Shown: positions 9,129-17,641 of the stretch, piece after piece | Layout of the letters: every line of letters starts with the position of its first letter | Numbering within the stretch: position 1 is the stretch's first letter | Source: Planctomycetota bacterium | GTDB lineage: Bacteria; Planctomycetota; Phycisphaerae; Phycisphaerales; SM1A02 | Reading direction: 5' to 3' | Assembly (NCBI GenBank): GCA_016872915.1 | Contig: VGYQ01000020.1 | Location: forward strand, 1-38,900 | Length of the DNA: 38,900 bases | The notes under the pieces: generated by a model | Seen by the model: the letters and a program-made list of their open reading frames with translations, nothing else | Databases searched by the model: none | Told to the model about the DNA's origin: nothing | Program-made: the position numbers and the translations under genes

Positions 9129-10685
9129 TCAGACGGGCTGCCCTCCGCCCGCTCGGATCGCACGTGCACGCGCACGCACGCCACGCACCGTGACCTCTGT
9201 CAGTCGCTGTGCATTCTTCACCTGCAGCGCCATCCGCGGATTGCTGCCAAGTCCCTTGGCATGGCGCAGCAAGAAGTCCCAGTAAAGCGTGGTGAACGGA
9301 CACGCATCCTCTCCTTCGGACTTCGCAGGATCGAAGCGGCATCCTTTGCAGTAGTTGCTCATGCGACTGATGTACTTGCCTGTGGCCGCATAAGGCTTCG
9401 ATGCCATGATCCCACCATCTCCGTACTGTGACATGCCAAGCGTGTTGGGGAGTTCCACCCACTCCACCGCATCCACGTACACGCCGAGATACCACGCGTG
9501 TACTTCCTGCGGGCGCACACCAAGCAGAAGGGCATAGAGACCCGTCACCATCAGGCGCTGGATGTGATGTGCGTAGCCCGACTCGAGCGTCTGCGTCAGC
9601 GCGGCGCGCAGACAACTCATATCAGTCTCGCCAGTCCAGTAGAACGCCGGCAATGACTGATCTGCCTTGAGTGCATTGCGCTCCACATAATCCGGCATGT
9701 GAAGCCAGTAGATGCCGCGCACGTACTCACGCCAACCGAGCACCTGACGAATAAACCCCTCTGCGCTTGCGAGCGGCACTGCCCCGCTTCGGTACGCCTT
9801 TTCCACTCGCTCGATCACCCGCCGCGGACTGAGAAGCTTGAGATTCATCGCAGACGAGAGTCGCGAGTGGAACAGCACTGGCTCGTCCGTCCACATGGCA
9901 TCTTCCCATCTGCCGAACTCTGAGAGTCGATGCTCGACGAAGTCATCAAGCGCATCCTCCGCCTGCGCGGGGGTGACCGGCCAGTCGAAACGGCCGAGAT
10001 CACCGGGGTGATCCTTCAGCATGCGCTCAACGACCGCGATCACATCGCGCGTTGTGGCATCAGGCTTGAATGCCTTGGGCTTTCGAACGCCTTCGGGCCC
10101 CTTCTTGCCAAACGACTCTCTGTTCTCATGGTCCAAGTTCCACTCGCCGCCCTCCGGCCCACCCGATCGGTCAAGCAGGACGCCGTACTTGCGTCGCTGC
10201 TCTCGGTAGAAGTACTCCAGACGGAGTTGTTTGCGTCCATCCGCATGCGCACGGAACTCTTCGATCGAGCAGAGGAAGTGGCGATCGGCCAGCACATCGA
10301 GCGGCACACCGGCGTTCTTCGCGGCTCGCTCCAGCATCTCCTGTACGCGCCACTCACCCGGCTGCACGAGGAGTATTCGGGCGGGTTTCCACTTGGCGAT
10401 GGAGTACTCCAGTGCGGATCCGAGATCCCTCCTGCCGTCATCCGCATCCAGTGTTCGATAGTCGACACGAATACCCTCTTTTTCCAGTGCCGAACGAAAG
10501 TGACGCATCGCGCTGAGAAAGAGCGCTGTGCGCACTTTCGATGAACGCACGTGTGTGCTCTCGCCCATCACTTCCGCCATCCACACGCGGTCGGTCGCAG
10601 CGTCGAATCCATCGAACGCTGCCGAGTCACGGTTGAGTTGGTCACCCAGGCACACAATCAGATTTCTGGTGCGGGGCGCGGGCAT
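9129..10685 (-). CDS. Iron-sulfur bacterial photolyase/cryptochrome (PhrB-like)
   Basis: 518 residues from the ATG at 10685 (MPAPRTRNL). It belongs to the deoxyribodipyrimidine photolyase-related, FeS-BCP family: an N-terminal antenna-chromophore domain (L-I-V-C-L-G-D-Q-L) and a C-terminal helical FAD domain. Four cysteines, at about residues 358, 446, 449 and 462 (S-C-L-R, Y-C-K-G-C-R-F, D-A-C-P-F), have spacings of 88, 3 and 13. This is the spacing I recall for the 4Fe-4S ligands of Agrobacterium PhrB. Members studied repair (6-4) pyrimidine photoproducts with light. Conserved FAD-domain stretches include F-I-R-Q-V-L-G-W-R-E-Y-V-R-G-I-Y-W and N-T-L-G-M-S-Q-Y. It follows the AmpG-like gene by 10 bp, so the two are probably co-transcribed. 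The exact repair substrate is inferred from family. Confidence 0.93.
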   Translation of the reverse strand: MPAPRTRNLIVCLGDQLNRDSAAFDGFDAATDRVWMAEVMGESTHVRSSKVRTALFLSAMRHFRSALEKEGIRVDYRTLDADDGRRDLGSALEYSIAKWKPARILLVQPGEWRVQEMLERAAKNAGVPLDVLADRHFLCSIEEFRAHADGRKQLRLEYFYREQRRKYGVLLDRSGGPEGGEWNLDHENRESFGKKGPEGVRKPKAFKPDATTRDVIAVVERMLKDHPGDLGRFDWPVTPAQAEDALDDFVEHRLSEFGRWEDAMWTDEPVLFHSRLSSAMNLKLLSPRRVIERVEKAYRSGAVPLASAEGFIRQVLGWREYVRGIYWLHMPDYVERNALKADQSLPAFYWTGETDMSCLRAALTQTLESGYAHHIQRLMVTGLYALLLGVRPQEVHAWYLGVYVDAVEWVELPNTLGMSQYGDGGIMASKPYAATGKYISRMSNYCKGCRFDPAKSEGEDACPFTTLYWDFLLRHAKGLGSNPRMALQVKNAQRLTEVTVRGVRARARAIRAGGGQPV

Positions 10686-10695
10686 CGTCAGAAGC

Positions 10696-11982
10696 CTAGG
10701 CAGTGCGCGAGCGCAGCATCGGAATGCAGAGGAGTCCGGGCACACCGAGCAAGACAGACCAACCAAAAAACGGTCCGTAGTCGAGGTGGCGAAGCAGCAC
10801 GCCACTGATACTGCCGCCGATGGCCCCCCCCACCGCCATGAGCGCAGTCAAAAGCGCATACTGCGTTGCAGCGACGCGCCGCTCGCACAGTGACATGAGT
10901 GCAGCGACAAAACCTGCACTGACCATCCCGCTTGCCAGGCTTTCCACCATCACGACAACCGTGAGGGCAGGCAGCGGAGCCGCGGCAACGGCGTCGCCCG
11001 CAATGCTGGCGCCCTGCATCGATGCGAGCCACAAGAAGCCGGCATTACTGATCGCTTGCAGGACTCCGAAGATCCACAGACACGGGCGCAGCCCGATGCG
11101 CCCGACGAGCCATCCGCCCGCGACGGCACCCACAATCGTGATGCCGAATCCGAGCCCTTGGCGGATGAAGGCGAGATCCTGCAGCGAGTGCCCCAAGCCC
11201 TTGAGCAGCAGCGGCTCGATCATGGCGTTCCCGACCTGATCGGGCAACTTGAATGTCAGCACAAAGAGCAGCAAGATCGGCAAACGCCTACCCCACTGTG
11301 ATGCAAACAGCGCGAGCGGTTCCCAGAGCGCGGCAGCAAATCCTGGCGCGGGTTGATCGCTTCTCGTTGGTTCGACCGCCCAGAGCGTCACAACAGCACC
11401 GACCGTCACCAGCGCGCATGCTGCCGAGGCGGCAAAGGTCCATCCCCAAACGGGCGCCACCGCAAGAACCGCCAGTCCAAGTCCTGCCCACGCGACTCGG
11501 TATCCGCTCACAAAGAGACCGGCACCCTTTCCAAAGGCCGCGCGAGGCAGTCCATCGATCTGATACGCGCTCGCAGCGATATCGATGGTGGCACTTGCGA
11601 TCGCTGCCACCGCAAGGAGAGTCAGAAACACCCGTGCATCGCTTGGACCAACCACACAGGCACCAGTCAGCAGGAGTGCGGCGATCAGATGCCCTGCAAA
11701 CAGCCAACTTCGTCTCTGCCCGAGGGCGCCACACAAGGGCGGCCGGAGATGATCCACGATGGGCGCCCATAGGAACTTCAGCGCGTAGGGCAATGACAGC
11801 AGTGAGAGAAGCCCGATGGACTCGATTGACCACTGCGCTGCGGTTGTCCACGTGCGCACGACCGACGTCAGCATCAGATTCGGGATTCCAGAGGAGAAGC
11901 CGAGTGCTGCAATCACAGCCAACGTTGCGGCGCTCGCATCCCCAACCGCGCCATCCTTGCGAACTCCGTCCGTGGAGATCAT
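10696..11982 (-). CDS. AmpG-like major facilitator permease
   Basis: 428 residues with about 12 predicted membrane helices. The N-terminal region A-L-G-F-S-S-G-I-P-N-L-M-L ... S-I-E-S-I-G-L-L-S-L-L-S-L-P-Y-A-L-K-F-L-W-A-P-I-V-D closely matches the AmpG/peptide-acetyl-CoA transporter signature. AmpG imports anhydro-muropeptides for cell-wall recycling. The substrate here is inferred, and some AmpG-like members carry other cargo. The ATG at 11982 lacks a well-spaced Shine-Dalgarno, having only GCAGG directly against it. A short ORF (11996-12118) ends 13 bp upstream. The downstream photolyase gene starts 10 bp after the stop, giving an odd but tight pairing. Confidence 0.85.
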   Translation of the reverse strand: MISTDGVRKDGAVGDASAATLAVIAALGFSSGIPNLMLTSVVRTWTTAAQWSIESIGLLSLLSLPYALKFLWAPIVDHLRPPLCGALGQRRSWLFAGHLIAALLLTGACVVGPSDARVFLTLLAVAAIASATIDIAASAYQIDGLPRAAFGKGAGLFVSGYRVAWAGLGLAVLAVAPVWGWTFAASAACALVTVGAVVTLWAVEPTRSDQPAPGFAAALWEPLALFASQWGRRLPILLLFVLTFKLPDQVGNAMIEPLLLKGLGHSLQDLAFIRQGLGFGITIVGAVAGGWLVGRIGLRPCLWIFGVLQAISNAGFLWLASMQGASIAGDAVAAAPLPALTVVVMVESLASGMVSAGFVAALMSLCERRVAATQYALLTALMAVGGAIGGSISGVLLRHLDYGPFFGWSVLLGVPGLLCIPMLRSRTA

Positions 11983-11995
11983 CCTGCGGTGCAGG

Positions 11996-12118
11996 CTAGA
12001 CGCAACACCGCCGAGGCGTGGTGTTCAGAACTCCCAAGAATCGAGGGAGAGAGACACGGCCATCCAGGCGCGACATGGCTGTGCGACGGAATCGAACGTT
12101 GTTCTTGTGCAAGGCCAT
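11996..12118 (-). CDS. Possible 40-aa leader peptide upstream of ampG-like gene
   Basis: An ATG at 12118 is preceded by AGGAGGGGGATCACCT, a strong but slightly distant Shine-Dalgarno. It opens a 40-codon basic reading frame (MALHKNNVRFRRTAMSRLDG ...) that stops 13 bp before the AmpG-like start. The AmpG start itself has no good ribosome site, so coupled translation through this leader is possible. I recognise no family, and the region could equally be non-coding 5' leader. Confidence 0.25.
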   Translation of the reverse strand: MALHKNNVRFRRTAMSRLDGRVSLPRFLGVLNTTPRRCCV

Positions 12119-12167
12119 AGGTGATCCCCCTCCTCTGACCCAATGGGGATGAGCCGCGCGACAGCGA

Positions 12168-13682
12168 TCACAACAGCAGCAGGCAGGCGAGTGTGATGAT
12201 GATCGCCGCACAGATGTTCAACTGAATCCCGATCCGCATCATGTGTCCGATGGGCAACTTCCCCGTCGAGAACACCATCGCGTTGGGCGCCGTGCCGACT
12301 GGGAGTGCGAATGCGAGGCTTGCAGCGAGCGCTGCCGCAACCACCATTTGATCGGCGGGCATGCCAAGTCCGACCGCCAGTGGCCCCACAATTGGAACAG
12401 CCGTCGCAGTCAGTGCAGTGTTGGAAGCGACCTCACTGGCGATGAGAAGTGTCGACACGAGGAGGAACAGAATCGCCCATGGCGGCAATGCCGCCAGCGA
12501 AGACGCGGTCTGCGCGATGGACTGTGAAACGCCGGTTCGGTCCATCGCATCGGCGAGGGAGAGCCCCCCACCAAAGAGTATGAAGACCCCCCACGGCAAT
12601 CTCCCAAGCATCTCCACTGGAACAATCCGTGTTCCCGGCGTTCCCGGCTCCGGGAGAGCAAGCAGCAGAATCGCCGCAAGCACCGCGACCGCCCCATCGG
12701 TCAGCGGCGGCATCGGCACACCAGCCGCGCGCGCCAGCGGAACGCCGATCCATCCGATCAGCGCCAACACAAAGACGGCGAGCGTGATCCATCCACCCCG
12801 ACTGATTCTCCCTGGCTCACGCCCGAATCCATCGATCGGCGCAGGCGCAAGGCCATCCAACGGAAGATTTGCCCGAAGCACGAGTGAAGCCGCGAGAAGT
12901 GTCGCAATGCCGACAGGCACGCCGAAGGACACCCAACGAATGAAATCCATTTCTCTGGTGCCGGGATGTTCGCGCGCATACTGATTGATCCACTCGGCTG
13001 CGATCGGATTCGGTGGGCTGCCAAGCACTGTCATCACACCGCCAATCGTCGCACCCCAGGCAACCGCCAACAGCAGACCACTTCCAAAGTTTCGCAGTGC
13101 AGAGGCAGTCGGTGGCACTGAGGCATTGCCACGCTCGACGGCAGCAATCGTCGCCATCACCATCGGCAGCAGCATCGCCACGGTGGCTGTGTTGGAGACG
13201 AATGCACTCAGCAGTGCGGACACGCACAAGAATCCAAGCAGAAGTCTCTGCGGTGTTGTGCCGACGATCCCGATGACGTATCGCAACAGTCGCGCCGCAA
13301 TTCCGTGACGCTCAAGCGCCAGTGAAAGCACACAGCCACCTGCAAAGAGGAAGATCAACTCGTTGGCGTAGGGTGCAAGCACTGCCGTGCCTTTGCCCGC
13401 GCCGATCAGCGGCAAGACAACAACTGGCAGCAGGCTCGTCACCGCAAGATCGACTGGTTGGAGTGCCCACCACAGCGCCATCCACCCGAGGAGCCCGATG
13501 GTTCCAGCCGCGGGTTCTGAAAAGCTCCCAAAGCCACCGTAGTGCGGATGAAAGAGAAACCAAAGCAGTCCGCCCAGGAGCGGACCTGATACAGCGACAA
13601 CACACCTTCGTGCGATCGAATCCGCCTGAACGGATCCTCCTGGTATCAAGGTCGTCCTCCCTCGACTGATGCGTTCCGCCAC
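12168..13682 (-). CDS. DASS/SLC13 family sodium-coupled transporter
   Basis: 504 residues from the GTG at 13682. A TTG at 13649 with GGGAGG exactly 6 nt upstream is the better-supported start and would give 493 aa. About 11-12 membrane segments. Both halves carry the S-N-T motif of the divalent anion:Na+ symporter family (F-V-S-N-T-A-T-V-A-M-L-L-P and V-A-S-N-T-A-L-T-A-T-A-V-P). The C-terminal signature reads L-A-F-A-L-P-V-G-T-A-P-N-A-M-V-F-S-T-G. Family substrates are C4-dicarboxylates, citrate or sulfate, and the sequence alone does not decide which. It is downstream of mntR on the same strand after 283 bases, and no direct functional link is apparent. Confidence 0.9.
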   Translation of the reverse strand: MAERISRGRTTLIPGGSVQADSIARRCVVAVSGPLLGGLLWFLFHPHYGGFGSFSEPAAGTIGLLGWMALWWALQPVDLAVTSLLPVVVLPLIGAGKGTAVLAPYANELIFLFAGGCVLSLALERHGIAARLLRYVIGIVGTTPQRLLLGFLCVSALLSAFVSNTATVAMLLPMVMATIAAVERGNASVPPTASALRNFGSGLLLAVAWGATIGGVMTVLGSPPNPIAAEWINQYAREHPGTREMDFIRWVSFGVPVGIATLLAASLVLRANLPLDGLAPAPIDGFGREPGRISRGGWITLAVFVLALIGWIGVPLARAAGVPMPPLTDGAVAVLAAILLLALPEPGTPGTRIVPVEMLGRLPWGVFILFGGGLSLADAMDRTGVSQSIAQTASSLAALPPWAILFLLVSTLLIASEVASNTALTATAVPIVGPLAVGLGMPADQMVVAAALAASLAFALPVGTAPNAMVFSTGKLPIGHMMRIGIQLNICAAIIITLACLLLL

Positions 13683-13965
13683 GCATCACGGGCTTGAATC
13701 TGCCAGCGTCCTACGCACAGCGTTTGATCGCAGAGCGCGTTCTTCGCCACTGGAGACCGAAGCGAAGTCCGCAGACCTGCCCGCTTGACCACGGAATGCG
13801 CGAGCCCTGCGGCTACTCGGACAACGTCATCATCACATATCGCGGTCCACTCTGCATGCCCTACTGCTCGTCTGCGCATCGCCGCGTCATCCATCATGCC
13901 GACTTCCGGCCAAGCATTCACACGTGCGCGGAAGTGCAGACTCTGGAGGACCGCGGGCGGCGCCA
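13683..13965 (-). other. Intergenic region, no gene seen
   Basis: 283 bases between the mntR stop and the DASS transporter start. Short open frames exist on both strands, but none has a ribosome site, a signal sequence or recognisable composition. A promoter for the transporter is expected here, but I cannot point to convincing -35/-10 boxes. Confidence 0.5.
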
Positions 13966-14688
13966 TCAAGACACCTTCACTTTGCGCGCAGTCAATCGTC
14001 GCTGCCGAGCGTTTCTGGCCCGGCGTTTCTTTGTGCCTACCCCTTGAGCCATCACACGCTGTGCCATGCTCCGCCGAAGGCTGATCGGCATGTCATGCCC
14101 AATGCGCAGTCGCATTGGGGTGACACCCCTTGCCGCCTGCACGACGACAATTGATGCACCAGGACGGAGTCCGCAGCGTGCCGCCTCACGCAGGAACTGA
14201 GGCGCCTGATGCATCACCCGTTCGATTCGTGCCACGGAGCCTGTGGGGAGGCAATCCAGTGAAACACCCTGCGCCGAGTGCAGACGGCCACGCGCACTTG
14301 GGATTGGATCGCCATGCGGATCCTTGGATGGCCGGCCGAGGAGTCCATCAAGCCGCTCCAAAACGCGAGCAGACAGCGCATGCTCAAGGCGCTCCGCCTC
14401 CGCGTGTACCTCCGACCAGTCAAGCCCAAGGAACCTCACCAGAAAACACTCAACAATGCGATGACGCCGAAGCACATCGAGCGCCTGACGCCTTCCCTCC
14501 GCCGTCAGCGTAATGCTGCCATACCTCGGCGCCCGAAGGAGTCCGCGCCGTGCAAGCCGCTGCACCATCGAGGTGACAGTCCCCTTGGTCAGGGCAAGCT
14601 CCTTGGCTAGCCGAGCAACACCGACTTCGCCACCTCGGCTCAAGGACTCGACAGCCTTCAGATAGTTCTCGACGGTTTCTGTTGCCAC
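13966..14688 (-). CDS. mntR: DtxR/MntR-family metal-dependent repressor
   Basis: 240 residues from a GTG at 14688. Longer readings would run through the operator, and [13 protein letters not shown] is where DtxR/MntR proteins normally begin. A winged helix-turn-helix ([22 protein letters not shown]) is followed by the metal-binding/dimer region [32 protein letters not shown]-terminal FeoA/SH3-like domain then leads into an unusually basic ~25-residue tail rich in Arg/Lys. It is divergent from the Nramp importer with a palindrome between them, so it most likely represses mntH when Mn(II), or possibly Fe(II), is bound. No Shine-Dalgarno precedes the GTG, so a leaderless mRNA is possible. Confidence 0.88.
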   Translation of the reverse strand: MATETVENYLKAVESLSRGGEVGVARLAKELALTKGTVTSMVQRLARRGLLRAPRYGSITLTAEGRRQALDVLRRHRIVECFLVRFLGLDWSEVHAEAERLEHALSARVLERLDGLLGRPSKDPHGDPIPSARGRLHSAQGVSLDCLPTGSVARIERVMHQAPQFLREAARCGLRPGASIVVVQAARGVTPMRLRIGHDMPISLRRSMAQRVMAQGVGTKKRRARNARQRRLTARKVKVS

Positions 14689-14731
14689 TGAGGAAGAATA
14701 CCGTCCGGTCCGCTCGGCACATCGCTGCTCG

Positions 14732-14751
14732 AAGTTTGACCATTCAAACTT
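14732..14751. promoter_or_regulatory. 20-bp palindromic operator, putative MntR site
   Basis: AAGTTTGA-CCAT-TCAAACTT: perfect 8-bp inverted arms around a 4-bp centre, between the divergent mntR and mntH starts. Size and symmetry suit a DtxR/MntR dimer. It overlaps the likely -35/spacer of the mntH promoter, so binding would block RNA polymerase. The assignment to this regulator is inferred from position. Confidence 0.75.
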
Positions 14752-14761
14752 TTTGTATAGT
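14733..14761 (+). promoter_or_regulatory. Putative mntH promoter
   Basis: TATAGT at 14756-14761 matches the sigma-70-type -10 in five of six bases. A -35 could be AGTTTG at 14733 (17-bp spacer) or TTGACC at 14736 (14-bp spacer); neither is ideal. Initiation would fall near 14768, directly at the TTG start of mntH, giving almost no leader. The operator palindrome covers the -35 and part of the spacer. Confidence 0.5.
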
Positions 14762-14768
14762 ACCCGTC

Positions 14769-16115
14769 TTGGAGCAAGACCCACTCATCACAGCGCCAAC
14801 TGCAGGCTGGCGTCGATCACGGCGCCACCTCTCCCTGCCGGAGGCGCACGCATCTATCCGAATACCGACTGGTCCGATTCGCTTCCGCACATTTCTGGCG
14901 TTCATGGGTCCAGGGCTGATGGTTGCCGTGGGTTACATGGACCCGGGCAACTGGGCAACCGATCTCGCAGGTGGGGCCCGCTTCGGCTACGCGCTGCTCT
15001 GCGTTGTTCTCTTGTCGAACCTGATGGCGATCCTGCTGCAGCATCTCGCGCTGAAGTTGGGAATCGTGGCAGAACGTGATCTGGCGCAGGCATGCCGAGA
15101 TCACTTTGGACCACGCACGAACTTCATCCTCTGGATGCTCTGCGAGGTGGCAATCGCCGCATGTGATCTTGCAGAGGTCATTGGCTCGGCAATCGCACTC
15201 AACCTGCTGTTTGGCATTCCGCTCGTGTGGGGAGTCGTCATCACCGCAGCGGATGTGCTTCTCATTCTGCTGCTTCAAGCCCGGGGTTGGCGTGTGCTGG
15301 AGGCCGTCGTAGCGGCCATGGTCCTGCTGATCGGCGCATGCTTTGCCTACGAGATCATCGCCGCGCGCCCGGATCTGCCGGGGATCCTGCGAGGATTGAT
15401 GCCACGCACCGAAGTTGTCGTGAATCCCGACATGCTCTACATCGCCATCGGGATTCTTGGGGCAACCGTCATGCCTCACAATCTGTATCTGCACTCGGCA
15501 ATCGTTCAGACCCGCGCTTATCCGCGTACCGAAGAGGGAAAGAAGCTCGCTGTTCGCCTTGCGACATTCGACTCCACGGCCGCCCTGCTCTTTGCATTCT
15601 TTATCAACGCAGCAATTCTCGTGCTTGCAGCTGCGACCTTTCATAACTCCGGCCATCAGGGTGTGGCTGGCATCGAGGATGCGTACACCTTGCTCACGCC
15701 GCTGCTTGGCGCACCGCTTGCGAGCACACTCTTTGCGGTCGCATTGCTCGCTTCCGGGCAGAACTCCACGTTGACCGGAACACTCGCTGGGCAAATCGTG
15801 ATGGAGGGATTCCTCGATATCCGACTGCCCGCGTGGTTGCGCCGACTCATCACGCGACTGATCGCCATCGTGCCGGCCGTCATTGTTGCTGCTCTCTATG
15901 GCGCAAGTGGGGTCAACGACCTGCTCATTCTCAGCCAAGTCATTCTGTCGCTGCAGCTTTCCTTTGCCGTTGTTCCGTTGGTCTGGTTCACGGGCAGTCG
16001 CGCCAAGATGGGGTCCTTCACAAACGCGCCGTTGCTGGCCATGCTCGCCTGGGTCGTGACGGCGGTGATCGTTCTCTTGAACGGCTACCTGCTGCTGCAA
16101 GTTGTGCTCGGATGA
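14769..16115 (+). CDS. mntH: Nramp-family Mn(II)/divalent metal importer
   Basis: 448 residues if started at the TTG at 14769, the only plausible start between the promoter and the first conserved segment. Earlier starts lie upstream of the -10 box. About 11 membrane helices. The metal-binding D-P-G-N motif of helix 1 is at about residue 58 ([14 protein letters not shown]). The helix 6 M-P-H-N motif ([12 protein letters not shown]) is also intact. It couples proton entry to import of Mn(II) or Fe(II) across the cytoplasmic membrane. It is divergent from mntR across a palindromic operator, which points to manganese-responsive repression. No Shine-Dalgarno is visible, and the transcript may be leaderless. 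Confidence 0.93.
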   Translation: MEQDPLITAPTAGWRRSRRHLSLPEAHASIRIPTGPIRFRTFLAFMGPGLMVAVGYMDPGNWATDLAGGARFGYALLCVVLLSNLMAILLQHLALKLGIVAERDLAQACRDHFGPRTNFILWMLCEVAIAACDLAEVIGSAIALNLLFGIPLVWGVVITAADVLLILLLQARGWRVLEAVVAAMVLLIGACFAYEIIAARPDLPGILRGLMPRTEVVVNPDMLYIAIGILGATVMPHNLYLHSAIVQTRAYPRTEEGKKLAVRLATFDSTAALLFAFFINAAILVLAAATFHNSGHQGVAGIEDAYTLLTPLLGAPLASTLFAVALLASGQNSTLTGTLAGQIVMEGFLDIRLPAWLRRLITRLIAIVPAVIVAALYGASGVNDLLILSQVILSLQLSFAVVPLVWFTGSRAKMGSFTNAPLLAMLAWVVTAVIVLLNGYLLLQVVLG

Positions 16116-16151
16116 GATGACAGCACACCTTGCGGTAGCCTGCCGAGCACC

Positions 16152-16424
16152 ATGTCAGACCAAGCCCAAAACACGCTTCGCCAAATCTTTGCACATCCAA
16201 CCTCGCACAATATTCATTGGCGTGATGTTGTGCACATGTTTGAGGGACTCGGCGGGACGACCGAAGAGACCAAGAAGGAACACCTCAAGGTGAAGTTGCG
16301 CGGGAAAGAGATGACATTCCGCACGCCGCACCACGGGCATCACTCGCTCGATGACAACGAGGAGATCGGACATATCCGTCGTTTCCTCCGAGAGTGCGGA
16401 TTCGAGCCCGCAAAGGGACACTGA
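16152..16424 (+). CDS. HicA-like small protein
   Basis: 90 residues, with pattern I-F-A-H-P-T-S-H-N-I-H-W-R-D-V-V, then a beta-hairpin region L-K-V-K-L-R-G-K-E-M-T-F-R, then H-H-G-H-H and R-R-F-L-R-E-C-G-F. This resembles the dsRBD-like HicA fold seen in solitary hypothetical proteins. No HicB antitoxin partner is next to it, so a toxin role is not supported. Function unknown. It starts 36 bp after mntH with no clear ribosome site and may be read from the same transcript. Confidence 0.7.
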   Translation: MSDQAQNTLRQIFAHPTSHNIHWRDVVHMFEGLGGTTEETKKEHLKVKLRGKEMTFRTPHHGHHSLDDNEEIGHIRRFLRECGFEPAKGH

Positions 16425-16542
16425 TCACATCGCGGCGTTGAGAGACGGGCCGCCAAGAGCCTTCAGCATGCGGTAGAGAGGGGCGCAGCCTGGCTCCGTG
16501 CGGTTGGTCATGGTGCGCGATCGTTGTTGACGAGGCCAATAG

Positions 16543-17205
16543 TCAGACGGAGCGCGCTGCCGACTTCGTGGAGCGCCGGTGCGCCCACCACTCCCAGACC
16601 AGAGGAAGGACGCTGACAACGACGATGCCGAGCACGACCACACTGAAGTTGCGCTTGACCCAGGGGATATTGCCGAAGAGACACCCACCGCCGAACGCCA
16701 GAACGACCCACAGGGCCGCTCCAAGGATGTTGAACACGGCGAAGCGCCGATAGTGCATCGCGCCAACACCCGCGACAAAGGGCGCAAAGGTCCTCACGAT
16801 CGGAACGAACCTCGCGAGTACCACCGCGCGCCCCCCGTACCGCTCGAAGAACTTTTGGGTGCGCTCCAAGTAATCCTTCCGAAGCCACCGAAAACGCCCT
16901 GAAAATGCCGGCGGACCGATCCATCGACCAACGTGATAGTTGAGCGTATCGCCAAGAACGGCCGCCACGAACAGCACCGTGGCGGTGATCCACGGATCGA
17001 TACCGGTCTCGCGGACGGCAATCGCGCCCGCCGCGAACAGCAAGCTGTCGCCGGGCAAGAATGGAAGAATCACGAGCCCCGTTTCGCAGAAGACAATTGC
17101 AAAGAGAAGCGCATAGGTGAGCGTTCCATGATTGCTCACAAAGTCGCCAAGAAACTGATCCAGTTCGGTGAACAGCCGAAGGAATTCGTGGATCAGACCT
17201 TCCAT
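16543..17205 (-). CDS. DedA family (SNARE-associated Golgi fold) membrane protein
   Basis: 220 residues with about five or six hydrophobic segments. The DedA signatures are present: E-T-G-L-V-I-L-P-F-L-P-G-D-S-L-L-F at about 42-58, and G-G-R-A-V-V-L-A-R-F-V-P-I-V-R-T-F-A-P-F-V-A-G near residue 125. DedA proteins sit in the cytoplasmic membrane and are implicated in lipid-carrier (undecaprenyl phosphate or phosphatidylethanolamine) translocation and membrane homeostasis. Which one applies here cannot be told. It is convergent with the HicA-like gene, with 118 bases between the stops holding no clear gene or terminator. Confidence 0.92.
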   Translation of the reverse strand: MEGLIHEFLRLFTELDQFLGDFVSNHGTLTYALLFAIVFCETGLVILPFLPGDSLLFAAGAIAVRETGIDPWITATVLFVAAVLGDTLNYHVGRWIGPPAFSGRFRWLRKDYLERTQKFFERYGGRAVVLARFVPIVRTFAPFVAGVGAMHYRRFAVFNILGAALWVVLAFGGGCLFGNIPWVKRNFSVVVLGIVVVSVLPLVWEWWAHRRSTKSAARSV

Positions 17206-17240
17206 CGGATGTCCATGGCGCGAGCCGCGCGCTGATCGCT

Positions 17241-17549
17241 TCAGGCAATCTTGATGAAACGAGACACAGCCTGAATGTCAGGAATGATCTTGGCCGTGAC
17301 CTTCAATGGGAAGGTTGCCCCAAGGCTGGCAGACACGCAGCGCGTTGCAGGGATTCGCGAGGTCCACATTCGACCACCGCGCTGGTTGCGCGGATTCTCC
17401 CGGCCACGGCGCTTTGCCACTCGTGTCAGCGTTCGCTGCACTGCGGGTTGGAGTCGCATCAGCCGCTCGATCGTCTTGCGATGGCGCGGCGCGGCGGGCA
17501 CCTTCAGAACGGAGATGGTGACGGTCTTTCCAGCAGTGAGGGCGGTCAT
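17241..17549 (-). CDS. Small basic protein, family not recognised
   Basis: 102 residues from the ATG at 17549, fixed by AAGGAG 6 nt upstream. Strongly basic: R-H-R-K-T-I-E-R-L-M-R-L-Q-P-A-V-Q-R and then R-V-A-K-R-R-G-R-E-N-P-R-N-Q-R-G-G-R. It ends in a more hydrophobic stretch I-P-D-I-Q-A-V-S-R-F-I-K-I. There is no signal peptide or membrane segment. The central Arg/Gly region suggests nucleic-acid or ribosome binding, but this is inference only. It has its own good ribosome site, follows the beta-hydroxyacid dehydrogenase gene by 92 bp and precedes dedA's region of the opposite reading direction's end; dedA is on the same strand 35 bp further on. Confidence 0.75.
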   Translation of the reverse strand: MTALTAGKTVTISVLKVPAAPRHRKTIERLMRLQPAVQRTLTRVAKRRGRENPRNQRGGRMWTSRIPATRCVSASLGATFPLKVTAKIIPDIQAVSRFIKIA

Positions 17550-17641
17550 AGTGTGCTCCTTGCGAAGATTGGAAAGACTACACAAATCGCCTCCCTGCTG
17601 CAACATGCGCGCTGCTTCGCGAAGTCCACAGATAATCGGAC

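Noticed and set aside
13694-14047. 117-codon plus-strand frame in the gap and opposite the end of mntR
   Set aside because: Overlaps mntR antisense for much of its length, Cys/His/Arg-rich composition typical of shadow frames, no start signal.
14817-16100. 427-codon minus-strand frame opposite mntH
   Set aside because: Antisense of a clearly conserved Nramp gene; no hydrophobic or domain pattern and no ribosome site.
16152-16424. HicA toxin of a toxin-antitoxin pair
   Set aside because: Only a HicA-like fold pattern is seen; no HicB-like antitoxin gene lies on either side, so I kept it as a HicA-like protein without a toxin claim.
16425-16511. Minus-strand 28-codon peptide MTNRTEPGCAPLYRMLKALG...
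   Set aside because: No ribosome site, very short, lies in the 3' gap after dedA; nothing beyond a superficially protein-like look supports it.
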